From CAZLQR01 sp964404095 (lineage in GTDB: Bacteria > Patescibacteriota > Microgenomatia > UBA1406 > GWC2-37-13), in the NCBI GenBank assembly GCA_964404095.1, contig CAYOIN010000011.1, positions 1 to 33,924 of the forward strand: a stretch of DNA of 33,924 nucleotides, in the 5' to 3' direction. Under the pieces are notes generated by a model, which was given only the letters and a program-made list of their open reading frames with translations, did no database searches and had not been told where the DNA came from. Of this stretch, positions 15,028 to 21,962 are shown piece after piece; the stretch's first letter is position 1; each line of letters begins with the position of its first letter. Made by a program: the position numbers and the translations under genes.

Positions 15028-15863
15028 GTGAACAATATGTGCCAGGAAGGAGTTTGCTGAGGCACCTTGCACCGAACGGTGCACTCGATCTTACACGTCG
15101 TGTTGAGCGTGAGAATGAATCGTATCCTGATGAAATGCGCAGAGCAGGATGGGGTTTTCACGACAGCACGTTGTCAGAATATGGTAGATCGTTTCAATCA
15201 GTAATTGGTTCTGCGATGTTGCCTGGATTTCTGCACGAAAGGGTACGAACACACGGTTACACGACTATCATTGATCTAATGGCCAGCGAGTCCGCAGTTG
15301 CGCAAGCGATTCAGATGGGCTTTACGAAGGGACTCTCTGTGTCGCTCGGGTTTAAACACGAGAAAAAATGGGATAGAAAACTCGGCAAAGGGAGGGTCCA
15401 AACAATCAATGATGACATCGCGTCTGTTGAGTTATGGGAAAAGGTACGAGCATGGTCTTCTAGGCACACTGAACGAGGAATAGATGTGGTTCTCGCTCGA
15501 CCGGAGGGAGGGTTACAGTCAGACTGCATACCGCTCAAACCAGCTTTGTATTTTCGGCTGCTTCAAAACATGTGGAAGGTTACTGCAGAAGGTGGCGTTA
15601 TGATATTTCAGGTACCGAACGAATTCGCAGCAGTAGCAAACCAGTACTTTCTTCAGATTAGAGAGGCAGGCATCGATGTCAAACTGCCTCCACTTGTGGA
15701 TAACCCAAACGTATCAAATCCCTTCAAGGTCAGAAGTCTGTATGGCTTCCCGGTGAAGATTGAGAAGGCGGAAGGGTCGCCAAGATTATTACCTCAACCA
15801 CGCATTCCCGAACGTTATGCGGCTGAATTTAAGGAATATCTGAAACTAGTGGGGTTGGAATAA
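15024..15863 (+). CDS. Unrecognised methyltransferase-like Rossmann protein, paralogue 4 of 4
   Basis: The protein is 279 aa, the longest member. It carries AGWGFHDSTLSEYGRSF, IIDLMASE at 82-89, KGLSVSLGF, INDDI (others have VNGDI/VNGDL), GIDVVLARPEGG (RPEGG at 159-163), FRLLQNMWKVTAEGGVMIFQVP and YGFPVKIEKAEGSPRLLPQPR. An extra tail of about 20 residues (AAEFKEYLKL and neighbours) follows the shared C-terminal motif. The WKVTAEGGVMIFQVP strand is nearest to a normal methyltransferase LxPGGxLxxxxP. It is the last gene of the array; a hairpin at 15892-15912 and tRNA-Gly on the other strand follow. Function unknown. Confidence 0.75.
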   Translation: MSEQYVPGRSLLRHLAPNGALDLTRRVERENESYPDEMRRAGWGFHDSTLSEYGRSFQSVIGSAMLPGFLHERVRTHGYTTIIDLMASESAVAQAIQMGFTKGLSVSLGFKHEKKWDRKLGKGRVQTINDDIASVELWEKVRAWSSRHTERGIDVVLARPEGGLQSDCIPLKPALYFRLLQNMWKVTAEGGVMIFQVPNEFAAVANQYFLQIREAGIDVKLPPLVDNPNVSNPFKVRSLYGFPVKIEKAEGSPRLLPQPRIPERYAAEFKEYLKLVGLE

Positions 15864-15891
15864 TCGGGAGTGGGCAGCCTTTGGCGAGCCT

Positions 15892-15912
15892 CGCTCTGAA
15901 AATATCAGAGCG
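15892..15912. other. Perfect 8-bp hairpin overlapping the tRNA-Gly 3' end
   Basis: CGCTCTGA (15892-15899) and TCAGAGCG (15905-15912) enclose a 5-nt AT-rich loop. On the minus strand the first arm includes the last three acceptor bases and the discriminator of tRNA-Gly. No U run follows on either strand, so it is not a classical intrinsic terminator. It could act as a 3' processing or transcript-stability structure. Confidence 0.5.
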
Positions 15913-15979
15913 GGATACGGGAATCGAACCCGTATCTCATCCTTGGGAAGGATGCATACTACCACTGTACTAATCCCGC
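15909..15979 (-). tRNA. tRNA-Gly(CCC)
   Basis: On the minus strand the 71 nt give a full cloverleaf: acceptor GCGGGAT/ATCCCGC, D stem GTAC/GTAT, anticodon stem CATCC/GGATG around TTCCCAA (anticodon CCC, reading GGG), variable loop AGAT and T arm ACGGG-TTCGATT-CCCGT. The discriminator is U and CCA is not encoded. Confidence 0.95.
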
Positions 15980-15988
15980 TGTGAACCT

Positions 15989-15994
15989 ATTATA
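15989..15994 (-). promoter_or_regulatory. -10 element of tRNA-Gly
   Basis: TATAAT on the minus strand ends 9 nt before the tRNA 5' end. It lies in a 45-bp gap shared with the divergent polX promoter. The -35 is not clear. Confidence 0.5.
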
Positions 15995-16010
15995 CAAATA
16001 AGATATTGGT

Positions 16011-16016
16011 TATACT
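16011..16016 (+). promoter_or_regulatory. -10 element of polX
   Basis: TATACT ends 8 nt before the ATG at 16025, implying a leaderless message. No good -35 stands 16-18 nt upstream. It also decides the start: a TTG at 16019 would lie upstream of the likely transcription start. Confidence 0.5.
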
Positions 16017-16024
16017 ACTTGGGT

Positions 16025-17047
16025 ATGCAACGAACGAACAAAGAAATCGTAGATCTTTTGAGAAAGGTTGTGATTGTGTACAAAATTGAGAAGAAAGACT
16101 TTTTCCGTGTTGCAGCCTACGAAAAAGCCGCGGACGCAATCGAACTAATGACCGAGGAGCTGTATGATATTTGGAAGAAGGGGAGTCTCAAAACAGTTGA
16201 AGGGGTTGGACCAACCGTGCTTGACCACATCCAGGAACTCTTCGAGAACGGAACGGTTGAATTTTTTGATCGTCAGCTAGCGAAGGTTCCATCAACGGTC
16301 TTCATACTCACCAGAGTACCGAAAATAGGCCCCATCAAGGCGCATAAGCTCGTGACGACCTTTAATCTTACTGATGAGGAGACGGTGATCCCCGAGCTGC
16401 TGAGACTTTGTAATGAGCATAAGATCGCTGAACTCCCCGGCTTTGGTGAAAAATCTGAGCAGGTAATGATCGAGTCTCTTGCGCAGTACGAGGCAGCGGA
16501 CACGATGCCAGACCGTATCCCATACGACTATGCAAAAAGAGTCGCAGACGACCTTATTTCCTATATGAAGCGTGCTCCTGGTGTCGAGAAGGTCGATATG
16601 CTCGGTTCATTGCGGCGAAAAGCGGCGACTATAGGCGACGTAGACATCGCGGTGGTAGCAGCGGAAGAACATGCTCCCGCAATCGTTAAGCACTTTATTG
16701 GATATCCGAAGAAAGCCTCGGTAGATAACGCAGGTGAAGCAAAGGCCTCGATCTACCTACCCCCTCATCTGCGTATTGACCTCAGAGTGCATCCAAAAGA
16801 GGCGTACGGCGCGCTTCTACAGTACTTTACCGGAAGTAAGGCTCATAATATCAAACTACGTGAGTGGGCGCTTCAGCGAGGCTACTCCCTCAACGAGTAT
16901 GGTCTAAAGGATCTGAAGCACGATGGCAAGCTTCTGAGCTTCGATACCGAAGAAAAGCTTTATAACTTCCTCGGTCTCAAGTACATCGAACCTGAACATC
17001 GAGTAGGGAATGATGAGATTGAAAAAGCGATTATCTCGAAAGATTGA
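16025..17047 (+). CDS. polX: Family X DNA polymerase (no PHP domain)
   Basis: The protein is 340 aa and is a gap-filling repair polymerase of the Pol beta type. Order: an N-terminal 8-kDa-like domain (FFRVAAYEKAADAIELM), a helix-hairpin-helix VEGVGPTVLDHI, a second HhH RVPKIGPIKAHKLV, the palm motif LGSLRRKAATIGDVDIAVVA with the paired metal aspartates in GDVDI, a third Asp in LRIDLRV, and the thumb with LLQYFTGSKAHNIKLREWAL. Catalytic residues look intact. Bacillus-type PolX is about 570 aa because of a C-terminal PHP exonuclease; here the protein ends after the thumb, so 3'-5' proofreading by PHP is absent. The ATG at 16025 is preferred over TTG at 16019. The 3' end overlaps the convergent LysM gene by 17 bp. 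Confidence 0.92.
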   Translation: MQRTNKEIVDLLRKVVIVYKIEKKDFFRVAAYEKAADAIELMTEELYDIWKKGSLKTVEGVGPTVLDHIQELFENGTVEFFDRQLAKVPSTVFILTRVPKIGPIKAHKLVTTFNLTDEETVIPELLRLCNEHKIAELPGFGEKSEQVMIESLAQYEAADTMPDRIPYDYAKRVADDLISYMKRAPGVEKVDMLGSLRRKAATIGDVDIAVVAAEEHAPAIVKHFIGYPKKASVDNAGEAKASIYLPPHLRIDLRVHPKEAYGALLQYFTGSKAHNIKLREWALQRGYSLNEYGLKDLKHDGKLLSFDTEEKLYNFLGLKYIEPEHRVGNDEIEKAIISKD

Positions 17048-17702
17048 GAACGCTCCCCGCGTAGATGAGGTCTGGGTTTGTTACTGAAGGATTATTCTTC
17101 CAGATTTCGGTCCATCGGTATGGATTGCCGTACTGTCGCATCGAGATCAGCCAGAGACTATCGCCACGTTGAACGGTGTACGGCGATCGAGATGGAGCGG
17201 TCGCTACCGAATCTTGAGGAGTCTCTTCGCTGGTGGTGAAGACACCACTTGCGATCTCGCCCTGAGTCGCGGTCTTCGGTTCCATTGCAGGCAGCTCGAT
17301 AACCTCCCCTTCATTGAGCTGGTTCGGATCTGCGATTCCATTTGCTTTAGCAAGGTCAAAGGCGTTGAACCCAGAGCCATACGCATTCTCAGCAATTACC
17401 CACAGCGAATCCCCCTTTTTTACGGTGTATGTTCGGGCAGGAGTGGCCGCCGGAGACTCATTTTTTTTCATCCCAAAGAGAGAGGCTACTTTGTTGGTAA
17501 ATGACTGCCGTGAGGTATCCTTCGATTGGAAGACAATCGAGAGCACAAGAGCGCCGAGTACAACTACCGTAAGTCCGAGTAAAAAGTTCGGGAAGCGATC
17601 GTTAAGACGCTCCAGAAGTGCAACGCGCTTCGATGGGAGAGATGCTTCAGATGCTGTGCGCGACGCTTTTTTGCTTCTTGCGGTACTCTTGAGCTTGGCC
17701 AT
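17031..17702 (-). CDS. Single-pass membrane protein with two LysM domains
   Basis: The protein is 223 aa. It has a basic cytoplasmic N-terminus (about 1-40), one helix at 41-58 (LLGLTVVVLGALVLSIVF), a short linker, then LysM 1 at about 91-138 (YTVKKGDSLWVIAENAYG) and LysM 2 at about 174-222 (YTVQRGDSLWLISMRQYG), separated by a Thr/Ser-rich spacer. LysM modules bind GlcNAc-containing wall polymers, so the protein likely tethers the membrane to peptidoglycan. No catalytic domain is present. The ATG at 17702 sits 7 nt past a TATATT -10, favouring this start over the in-frame one at 17732, which would lie in the promoter. Its promoter interleaves with that of lemA. The 3' end overlaps polX by 17 bp. 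Confidence 0.88.
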   Translation of the reverse strand: MAKLKSTARSKKASRTASEASLPSKRVALLERLNDRFPNFLLGLTVVVLGALVLSIVFQSKDTSRQSFTNKVASLFGMKKNESPAATPARTYTVKKGDSLWVIAENAYGSGFNAFDLAKANGIADPNQLNEGEVIELPAMEPKTATQGEIASGVFTTSEETPQDSVATAPSRSPYTVQRGDSLWLISMRQYGNPYRWTEIWKNNPSVTNPDLIYAGSVLNLSR

Positions 17703-17709
17703 GCGGCAA

Positions 17710-17737
17710 AATATAGCAGATTTGCAAACCATGTCAA
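17710..17737 (-). promoter_or_regulatory. Promoter of the LysM gene
   Basis: On the minus strand TTGACA (17732-17737), a 16-nt spacer and TATATT (17710-17715) precede the ATG by 7 nt. The consensus -35 makes this one of the strongest promoters in the window, and the mRNA would be leaderless. Confidence 0.7.
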
Positions 17738-17750
17738 GAGAAACTATAAT
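17722..17750 (+). promoter_or_regulatory. Promoter of lemA(-htpX)
   Basis: TTGCAA (17722-17727), 17 nt and TATAAT (17745-17750) point rightward and interleave with the leftward LysM promoter, so polymerase cannot occupy both at once. The expected start near 17757 leaves a 23-nt leader with an AGGCGGGTGAT Shine-Dalgarno-like stretch before the ATG at 17780. Confidence 0.7.
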
Positions 17751-17779
17751 GAGTTTAGAAAGGCGGGTGATTTAGTACG

Positions 17780-18337
17780 ATGAATACAACCTATTTAGCA
17801 CTCGGTGCAGTAGTTCTCCTCGCAGTCTACGTGATTGCTACCTACAACAGTTTTGTGGTGTTGATGGCTCGAATAAACGAAGCGCTTTCAGGAATCGATG
17901 TTCAGCTGAAGAGAAGAGCAGACTTAATTCCAAATGCCGTCGAAACAGTTAAAGGATACGCAAAACATGAGAAGTCGGTGTTTGAGTCGGTAACCAAGGC
18001 GCGATCCGCTTTGATGAAGGCAGACACCCTCGCAGACAAGGCGAAGGCGAACGACATGATCACCAACTCACTCAAATCATTATTTGCAGTGGCAGAGGCA
18101 TATCCACAGCTTCAGTCGAGTCAGAATTTTCAGCAGTTACAAAGACAGCTAGAGGATACCGAGGACAAAGTCGCCTATTCAAGACAGTTTTACAACAGCA
18201 ATGCGCTAGACTACAACACGAAGACGCAGGTATTTCCAACCAACGTGATCGCAAATGTCTTTGGCTTTAAGAAGGTCGATTTTTTCCAAGCCACAGCAGA
18301 TGAACGAAAGAGCGTGAAGGTAGATTTTTCATCATAA
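17780..18337 (+). CDS. lemA: LemA family protein
   Basis: The protein is 185 aa, the usual LemA size. It has one N-terminal membrane helix (about 3-25), then long helical hairpins with the family signature VQLKRRADLIPNAVETVKGY, KHEKSVFESVTKARSAL, AYPQLQSSQNFQQLQ and VAYSRQFYNSNALDYN. LemA proteins are membrane proteins with an exposed helical domain, often next to the HtpX protease, as here; the molecular role is not established. The start follows a 23-nt leader with an SD-like sequence, unlike many neighbours that look leaderless. htpX begins 46 nt downstream and is likely in the same transcript. Confidence 0.93.
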   Translation: MNTTYLALGAVVLLAVYVIATYNSFVVLMARINEALSGIDVQLKRRADLIPNAVETVKGYAKHEKSVFESVTKARSALMKADTLADKAKANDMITNSLKSLFAVAEAYPQLQSSQNFQQLQRQLEDTEDKVAYSRQFYNSNALDYNTKTQVFPTNVIANVFGFKKVDFFQATADERKSVKVDFSS

Positions 18338-18383
18338 CCCGGTTCAGCTTCGGTGCGTTCAGGGTGAATCGTTTTTCGTTTGT

Positions 18384-19280
18384 ATGACAATCTATCAACA
18401 GATTACCGCGAATAAATTCAAAAGCATCTTTTTGGTCGGCTTCTTTATGGCTTTTTTCATGCTGGTCTTCTATATCATCGGAAAGACCACCGGAAGCAGT
18501 AATGAATATCTTCAGATCGGGCTCGCATTTTCTCTCTTTTCTGGCGTCGGAAGTTACTTCTACTCAGACAAGCTCGTGCTTATGACCAGCGGAGCAAAGC
18601 CAGCGACAAAGAAAGAGTACTTTGATTTTTATACCGTTACCGAGAATGTTTCGATCGCGGCAGGATTACCGATGCCACGACTCTACGTAATTCAGTCCGC
18701 GGCTATGAACGCCTTTGCAACCGGCAGAAACCCAAAGCACGCAGTCGTAGCAGCCACTACCGGTCTGCTGGAAAAGTTGAGTCGCGCAGAGCTTGAGGGC
18801 GTTGTGGCACATGAACTCGGTCATGTAAAAAACTATGACATTCTTTTCTCGTCGATCGTGTCGGTACTCGTTGGAACATTGGTGTTGGTTACCGACTGGT
18901 TGCAACGGAGCTTCTTTTGGTTTGGCGTGGGGGATCGTGATAACGATCGAAATCTCGGTCCAGTACAGATTGTCATGTTTTTGGTTACCTTGATCATCGC
19001 ACCGTTGATTGCGACCTTAATCCAACTAGCGGTATCTCGGAGGCGAGAATATCTAGCAGACGCTACCGGAGCACTCATAACTCGAAATCCCGACGCACTT
19101 GCAAATGCCTTAATCAAGATCTCTGAAAGTAATCTCCCTCTCCAGACCGCATCAGGCGCTAATGCACATCTGTTCATCTCCAATCCTTTTGGAAAGGGGA
19201 GAGGTCGTGCGAAACTTGCTTCACTTTTTAGTACCCATCCTCCGGTTGAGGAGCGGGTGAGGCTTCTCCGAGAGATGTGA
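18384..19280 (+). CDS. htpX: Membrane zinc metalloprotease HtpX
   Basis: The protein is 298 aa of the M48 family. Two N-terminal membrane helices (about 14-34 and 38-55) precede the catalytic HELGH at residues 143-147, followed by two further hydrophobic segments and the downstream zinc ligand Glu in RREYLADATGA. The C-terminus carries FSTHPPVEERVRLL, a family hallmark. HtpX degrades misfolded membrane proteins from the cytoplasmic side. All catalytic residues are present. It lies 46 nt after lemA, and no separate promoter is obvious, so the pair likely forms an envelope-quality operon with the LysM gene divergent to it. Confidence 0.95.
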   Translation: MTIYQQITANKFKSIFLVGFFMAFFMLVFYIIGKTTGSSNEYLQIGLAFSLFSGVGSYFYSDKLVLMTSGAKPATKKEYFDFYTVTENVSIAAGLPMPRLYVIQSAAMNAFATGRNPKHAVVAATTGLLEKLSRAELEGVVAHELGHVKNYDILFSSIVSVLVGTLVLVTDWLQRSFFWFGVGDRDNDRNLGPVQIVMFLVTLIIAPLIATLIQLAVSRRREYLADATGALITRNPDALANALIKISESNLPLQTASGANAHLFISNPFGKGRGRAKLASLFSTHPPVEERVRLLREM

Positions 19281-19316
19281 TTGTACGATTATTCGAGATT
19301 TGAACGTTGAATTTGA

Positions 19317-19322
19317 GATAAT
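19317..19322 (+). promoter_or_regulatory. -10 element of asnB fusion gene
   Basis: GATAAT ends 5 nt before the ATG at 19328. The -35 is poor (TTCGAG at 19-nt spacing). The position again implies a leaderless transcript. Confidence 0.4.
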
Positions 19323-19327
19323 ATCGT

Positions 19328-21925
19328 ATGTGTGGAATAGCCGGGTACTACGGAATCGCTGATAAAAAGCTCATCAAACGGTTTTCGAAGGAGCTTGCTC
19401 ATCGAGGGCCAGATGGCGAGGGAATCTTTCAAAATGAGCAGGTTTCGCTTCTTAATCGACGACTTGCGATTATCGACCTAAAAACCGGTGACCAGCCAAT
19501 CTATAACGAAGATAAATCGCTGGTTGTTGTCTATAACGGAGAAATCTATAACTATAAAGAGCTTCGAAGGGAGCTCGAGGAGTTGGGTCATCGATTCAGG
19601 ACACTCTCGGACACCGAGGTGATCGTCCATGGGTATGAACAGTGGGGACTCCACTGCTTCGACCGGTACAACGGAATGTTCGCGGTTGCGCTCTACGATA
19701 CCAAGCGGGAAGAGCTTATTCTCGCGCGTGACCACTTTGGAATTAAACCACTCTATTTTTCGGTCTTGCCGGACAAATCGGTTCTTTTTAGTTCAGAAAT
19801 TAAGCCACTTCTTCATTCAGGACACCTCAGCGCAGCAGTGAATGAGAAAGTACTCTACCGATATCTTCAGTTTCGGGTGCACAGTGACAGCCCAGAAACC
19901 TTTTTCAAGGATGTATATTGCCTGATGCCTGGTCAGTACCTCACCATTCGAAAAAAGACCATAAATAATGGGTACTTCAGCCGACTTGAGGAGGAGCTCA
20001 AAGAGCTCTCGAGCGCGACTCAAACAGAGAAACTGAATTCCGGTTCCCAGTTTCCAGAAGCACTGAAGGAAGCAATCACGAAAAGGCTAATTGCCGATGT
20101 CCCCGTAGGAACCTGTTTGTCGGGAGGACTCGATTCTTCGACGGTTGTGGCGGTGGTAAACTCACTTCTCCGAGAGCGTGCGGATGAGGCGAGGTCGGTA
20201 GGGACCGCTCAGAAGACATTCTCAGCGGTATTCCCCTCATCATCCAACGATGAAGAGCGGTACATCGATGACCTGCTAAATGCGGTAAAACGAGATGGGG
20301 GAGCAATCGAAAGTAGTAAGGTGCACCCGAAGCCAGAGCAGTTTTTTGACGAAATTGAAGACTTCGTGCGTACTCAGGAAGAGCCAACGATAAGCACCGG
20401 CCCATATGCACAGTACTGCGTCATGCGTACCGTTCACGGAAAGGTGAAGGTTCTGCTCGACGGGCAAGGAGCTGATGAAATGATGGCAGGGTATCTCCCC
20501 TATTATTTCGTCTATCTTCGCCAACTCCTCTCGGAAAAAAAATGGGGGACAGTGTTTGTTGAGGTGCTGTCATCACTCGACGTTGCTTCGAAGTATCTCG
20601 TCCTAAAGCTCGGCCGCGGTGGATCCGGATCCAGTACTGGGAAGGTTCTGAAGAAGTCCTTCTCAAAAAAATTCTCAAATGAACAGTTCCGCCCAAATCA
20701 GAAGAACCTGAAACTGAGATTAATCGAAGACATTTTCTACAACAGTCTCCCCTCATTACTTCGATACGAAGATAAAAACAGTATGCGGTTCTCGATTGAG
20801 GGCCGTGTTCCCTTTCTTGACTTCAATCTTCTTCGTCTTCTTTTTTCACTCCCAGATTCTGCAATAATCCAGCGAGGATGGAATAAAAAGATTCTCAGAG
20901 ATGCAACGAAGAAGCTACTCCCGGACAGTATTCGAAAACGCAGGAACAAGATCGGCTTTACGACACCGGAGCAGGAATGGTTTCTTCGAATGAAAAACAA
21001 AATCTACTCAATCTTCCTATCACCTTCGTTCGCATCCCGACCGTACTTCAATCAGCAGGCGGTACTCAAGCATTTTCAGCGGTTTATTGAGGGTAAGAAT
21101 GACGACACACTCCTGTTTTGGCGTCTCCTCAATACCGAACTATGGTTACGAGAATTTATCGATGACCCTGCCACTCACGTTGACCTCGTAGGTCTACGGA
21201 GGCCGAACAGTGATATTGAGGTACACGGTAAGAAATATGTGAGAGATTTGATTAAAACAGAGGTGTTTCAAAAAGGAGATGACTATGTCCAGAAACTATC
21301 AGACCACATAACTGACTGGAGTAAAAAAAATAAGACTCGAAGTATGAAAAAAAAATGGTTTGTTGTTGTTTCAGAGAAGGTAATTGCGATTGCACAGGGA
21401 AGATCCTACTTTATCTGGGATATTAAGACAGGACTTTGGGCAAAACTACTTTCAAAGTATGTCACGAAAACACCACATGGCATCGGTCTCGGAAGTGAAT
21501 GGACAATGCAACTGGCGATCAGAGAGGTAGGGCTTCCAAAGATTCTGTGGGCAACTACTCTTTCGGCAATCACAAAGCCGTTTGGTATTAAAGGAGTATT
21601 CTATCGTGTTGCCGGAGAACAGGCACGCTCAATTGACGGTCCTACCGAATACTCACTCTACCCATCCAATGTCTCGGCAAAGCTCGCACCAAAGAACCCC
21701 CTTGCAGCAGCTCAAGAAATTGAGCGAAGCATTAAGGAGAGCTTGCCTACCGCAGCAGAAAAACAGTTCTTAGGCGTTGTGATTATCGATGCGAATGATC
21801 TGGGTCGAAACATTATGGCAAACACGACCACCATTGCAGATCAGGTCGTAGCTGAGATTTTTCGAGATAATCCAATGGGACAGGGAAAGGAACAAACTCC
21901 GGTTACGGTTGTTACAACAGCCTAA
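19328..21925 (+). CDS. asnB: Asparagine synthetase (glutamine-hydrolysing) fused to a CofE-like gamma-glutamyl ligase domain
   Basis: The frame is 865 aa, against about 550-630 for ordinary AsnB. The N-terminal glutaminase starts MCGIAGYYG (nucleophile Cys2) with RGPDGEG, LNRRLAIIDL and the YNGEIYNYKELR motif. The ATP-pyrophosphatase synthetase domain follows, with SGGLDSS at 265-271 and LLDGQGADEMMAGY; the core ends near residue 615 (FWRLLNTELWLREF). A further 250 residues resemble the F420-0:gamma-glutamyl ligase (CofE, COG1478-like) family: FVVVSEKVIAIAQGRS, IDGPTEYSLYPSNVSAK, LGVVIIDANDLGRN and DNPMGQG. AsnB makes asparagine from aspartate, glutamine and ATP; CofE-type enzymes add glutamate to an acidic acceptor. 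The added domain's substrate is unknown, and I see no F420 pathway here. Runs of eight and nine A (21323-21330, 21347-21355) lie within it and could cause slippage. A stand-alone internal start at 21344 (MKKKWF) is possible. Confidence 0.88.
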   Translation: MCGIAGYYGIADKKLIKRFSKELAHRGPDGEGIFQNEQVSLLNRRLAIIDLKTGDQPIYNEDKSLVVVYNGEIYNYKELRRELEELGHRFRTLSDTEVIVHGYEQWGLHCFDRYNGMFAVALYDTKREELILARDHFGIKPLYFSVLPDKSVLFSSEIKPLLHSGHLSAAVNEKVLYRYLQFRVHSDSPETFFKDVYCLMPGQYLTIRKKTINNGYFSRLEEELKELSSATQTEKLNSGSQFPEALKEAITKRLIADVPVGTCLSGGLDSSTVVAVVNSLLRERADEARSVGTAQKTFSAVFPSSSNDEERYIDDLLNAVKRDGGAIESSKVHPKPEQFFDEIEDFVRTQEEPTISTGPYAQYCVMRTVHGKVKVLLDGQGADEMMAGYLPYYFVYLRQLLSEKKWGTVFVEVLSSLDVASKYLVLKLGRGGSGSSTGKVLKKSFSKKFSNEQFRPNQKNLKLRLIEDIFYNSLPSLLRYEDKNSMRFSIEGRVPFLDFNLLRLLFSLPDSAIIQRGWNKKILRDATKKLLPDSIRKRRNKIGFTTPEQEWFLRMKNKIYSIFLSPSFASRPYFNQQAVLKHFQRFIEGKNDDTLLFWRLLNTELWLREFIDDPATHVDLVGLRRPNSDIEVHGKKYVRDLIKTEVFQKGDDYVQKLSDHITDWSKKNKTRSMKKKWFVVVSEKVIAIAQGRSYFIWDIKTGLWAKLLSKYVTKTPHGIGLGSEWTMQLAIREVGLPKILWATTLSAITKPFGIKGVFYRVAGEQARSIDGPTEYSLYPSNVSAKLAPKNPLAAAQEIERSIKESLPTAAEKQFLGVVIIDANDLGRNIMANTTTIADQVVAEIFRDNPMGQGKEQTPVTVVTTA

Positions 21926-21928
21926 AGC

Positions 21929-21956
21929 TTGATTTCAAGGCAAGATCATATATAAT
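21929..21956 (+). promoter_or_regulatory. Promoter of the small orphan gene pair
   Basis: TTGATT (21929-21934), 16 nt and TATAAT (21951-21956) precede the ATG at 21963 by 6 nt. This again predicts a leaderless message. Confidence 0.65.
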
Positions 21957-21962
21957 GCCGAT

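Noticed and set aside
15892..15912. Classical rho-independent terminator
   Set aside because: The stem is good but no T run follows on either strand.
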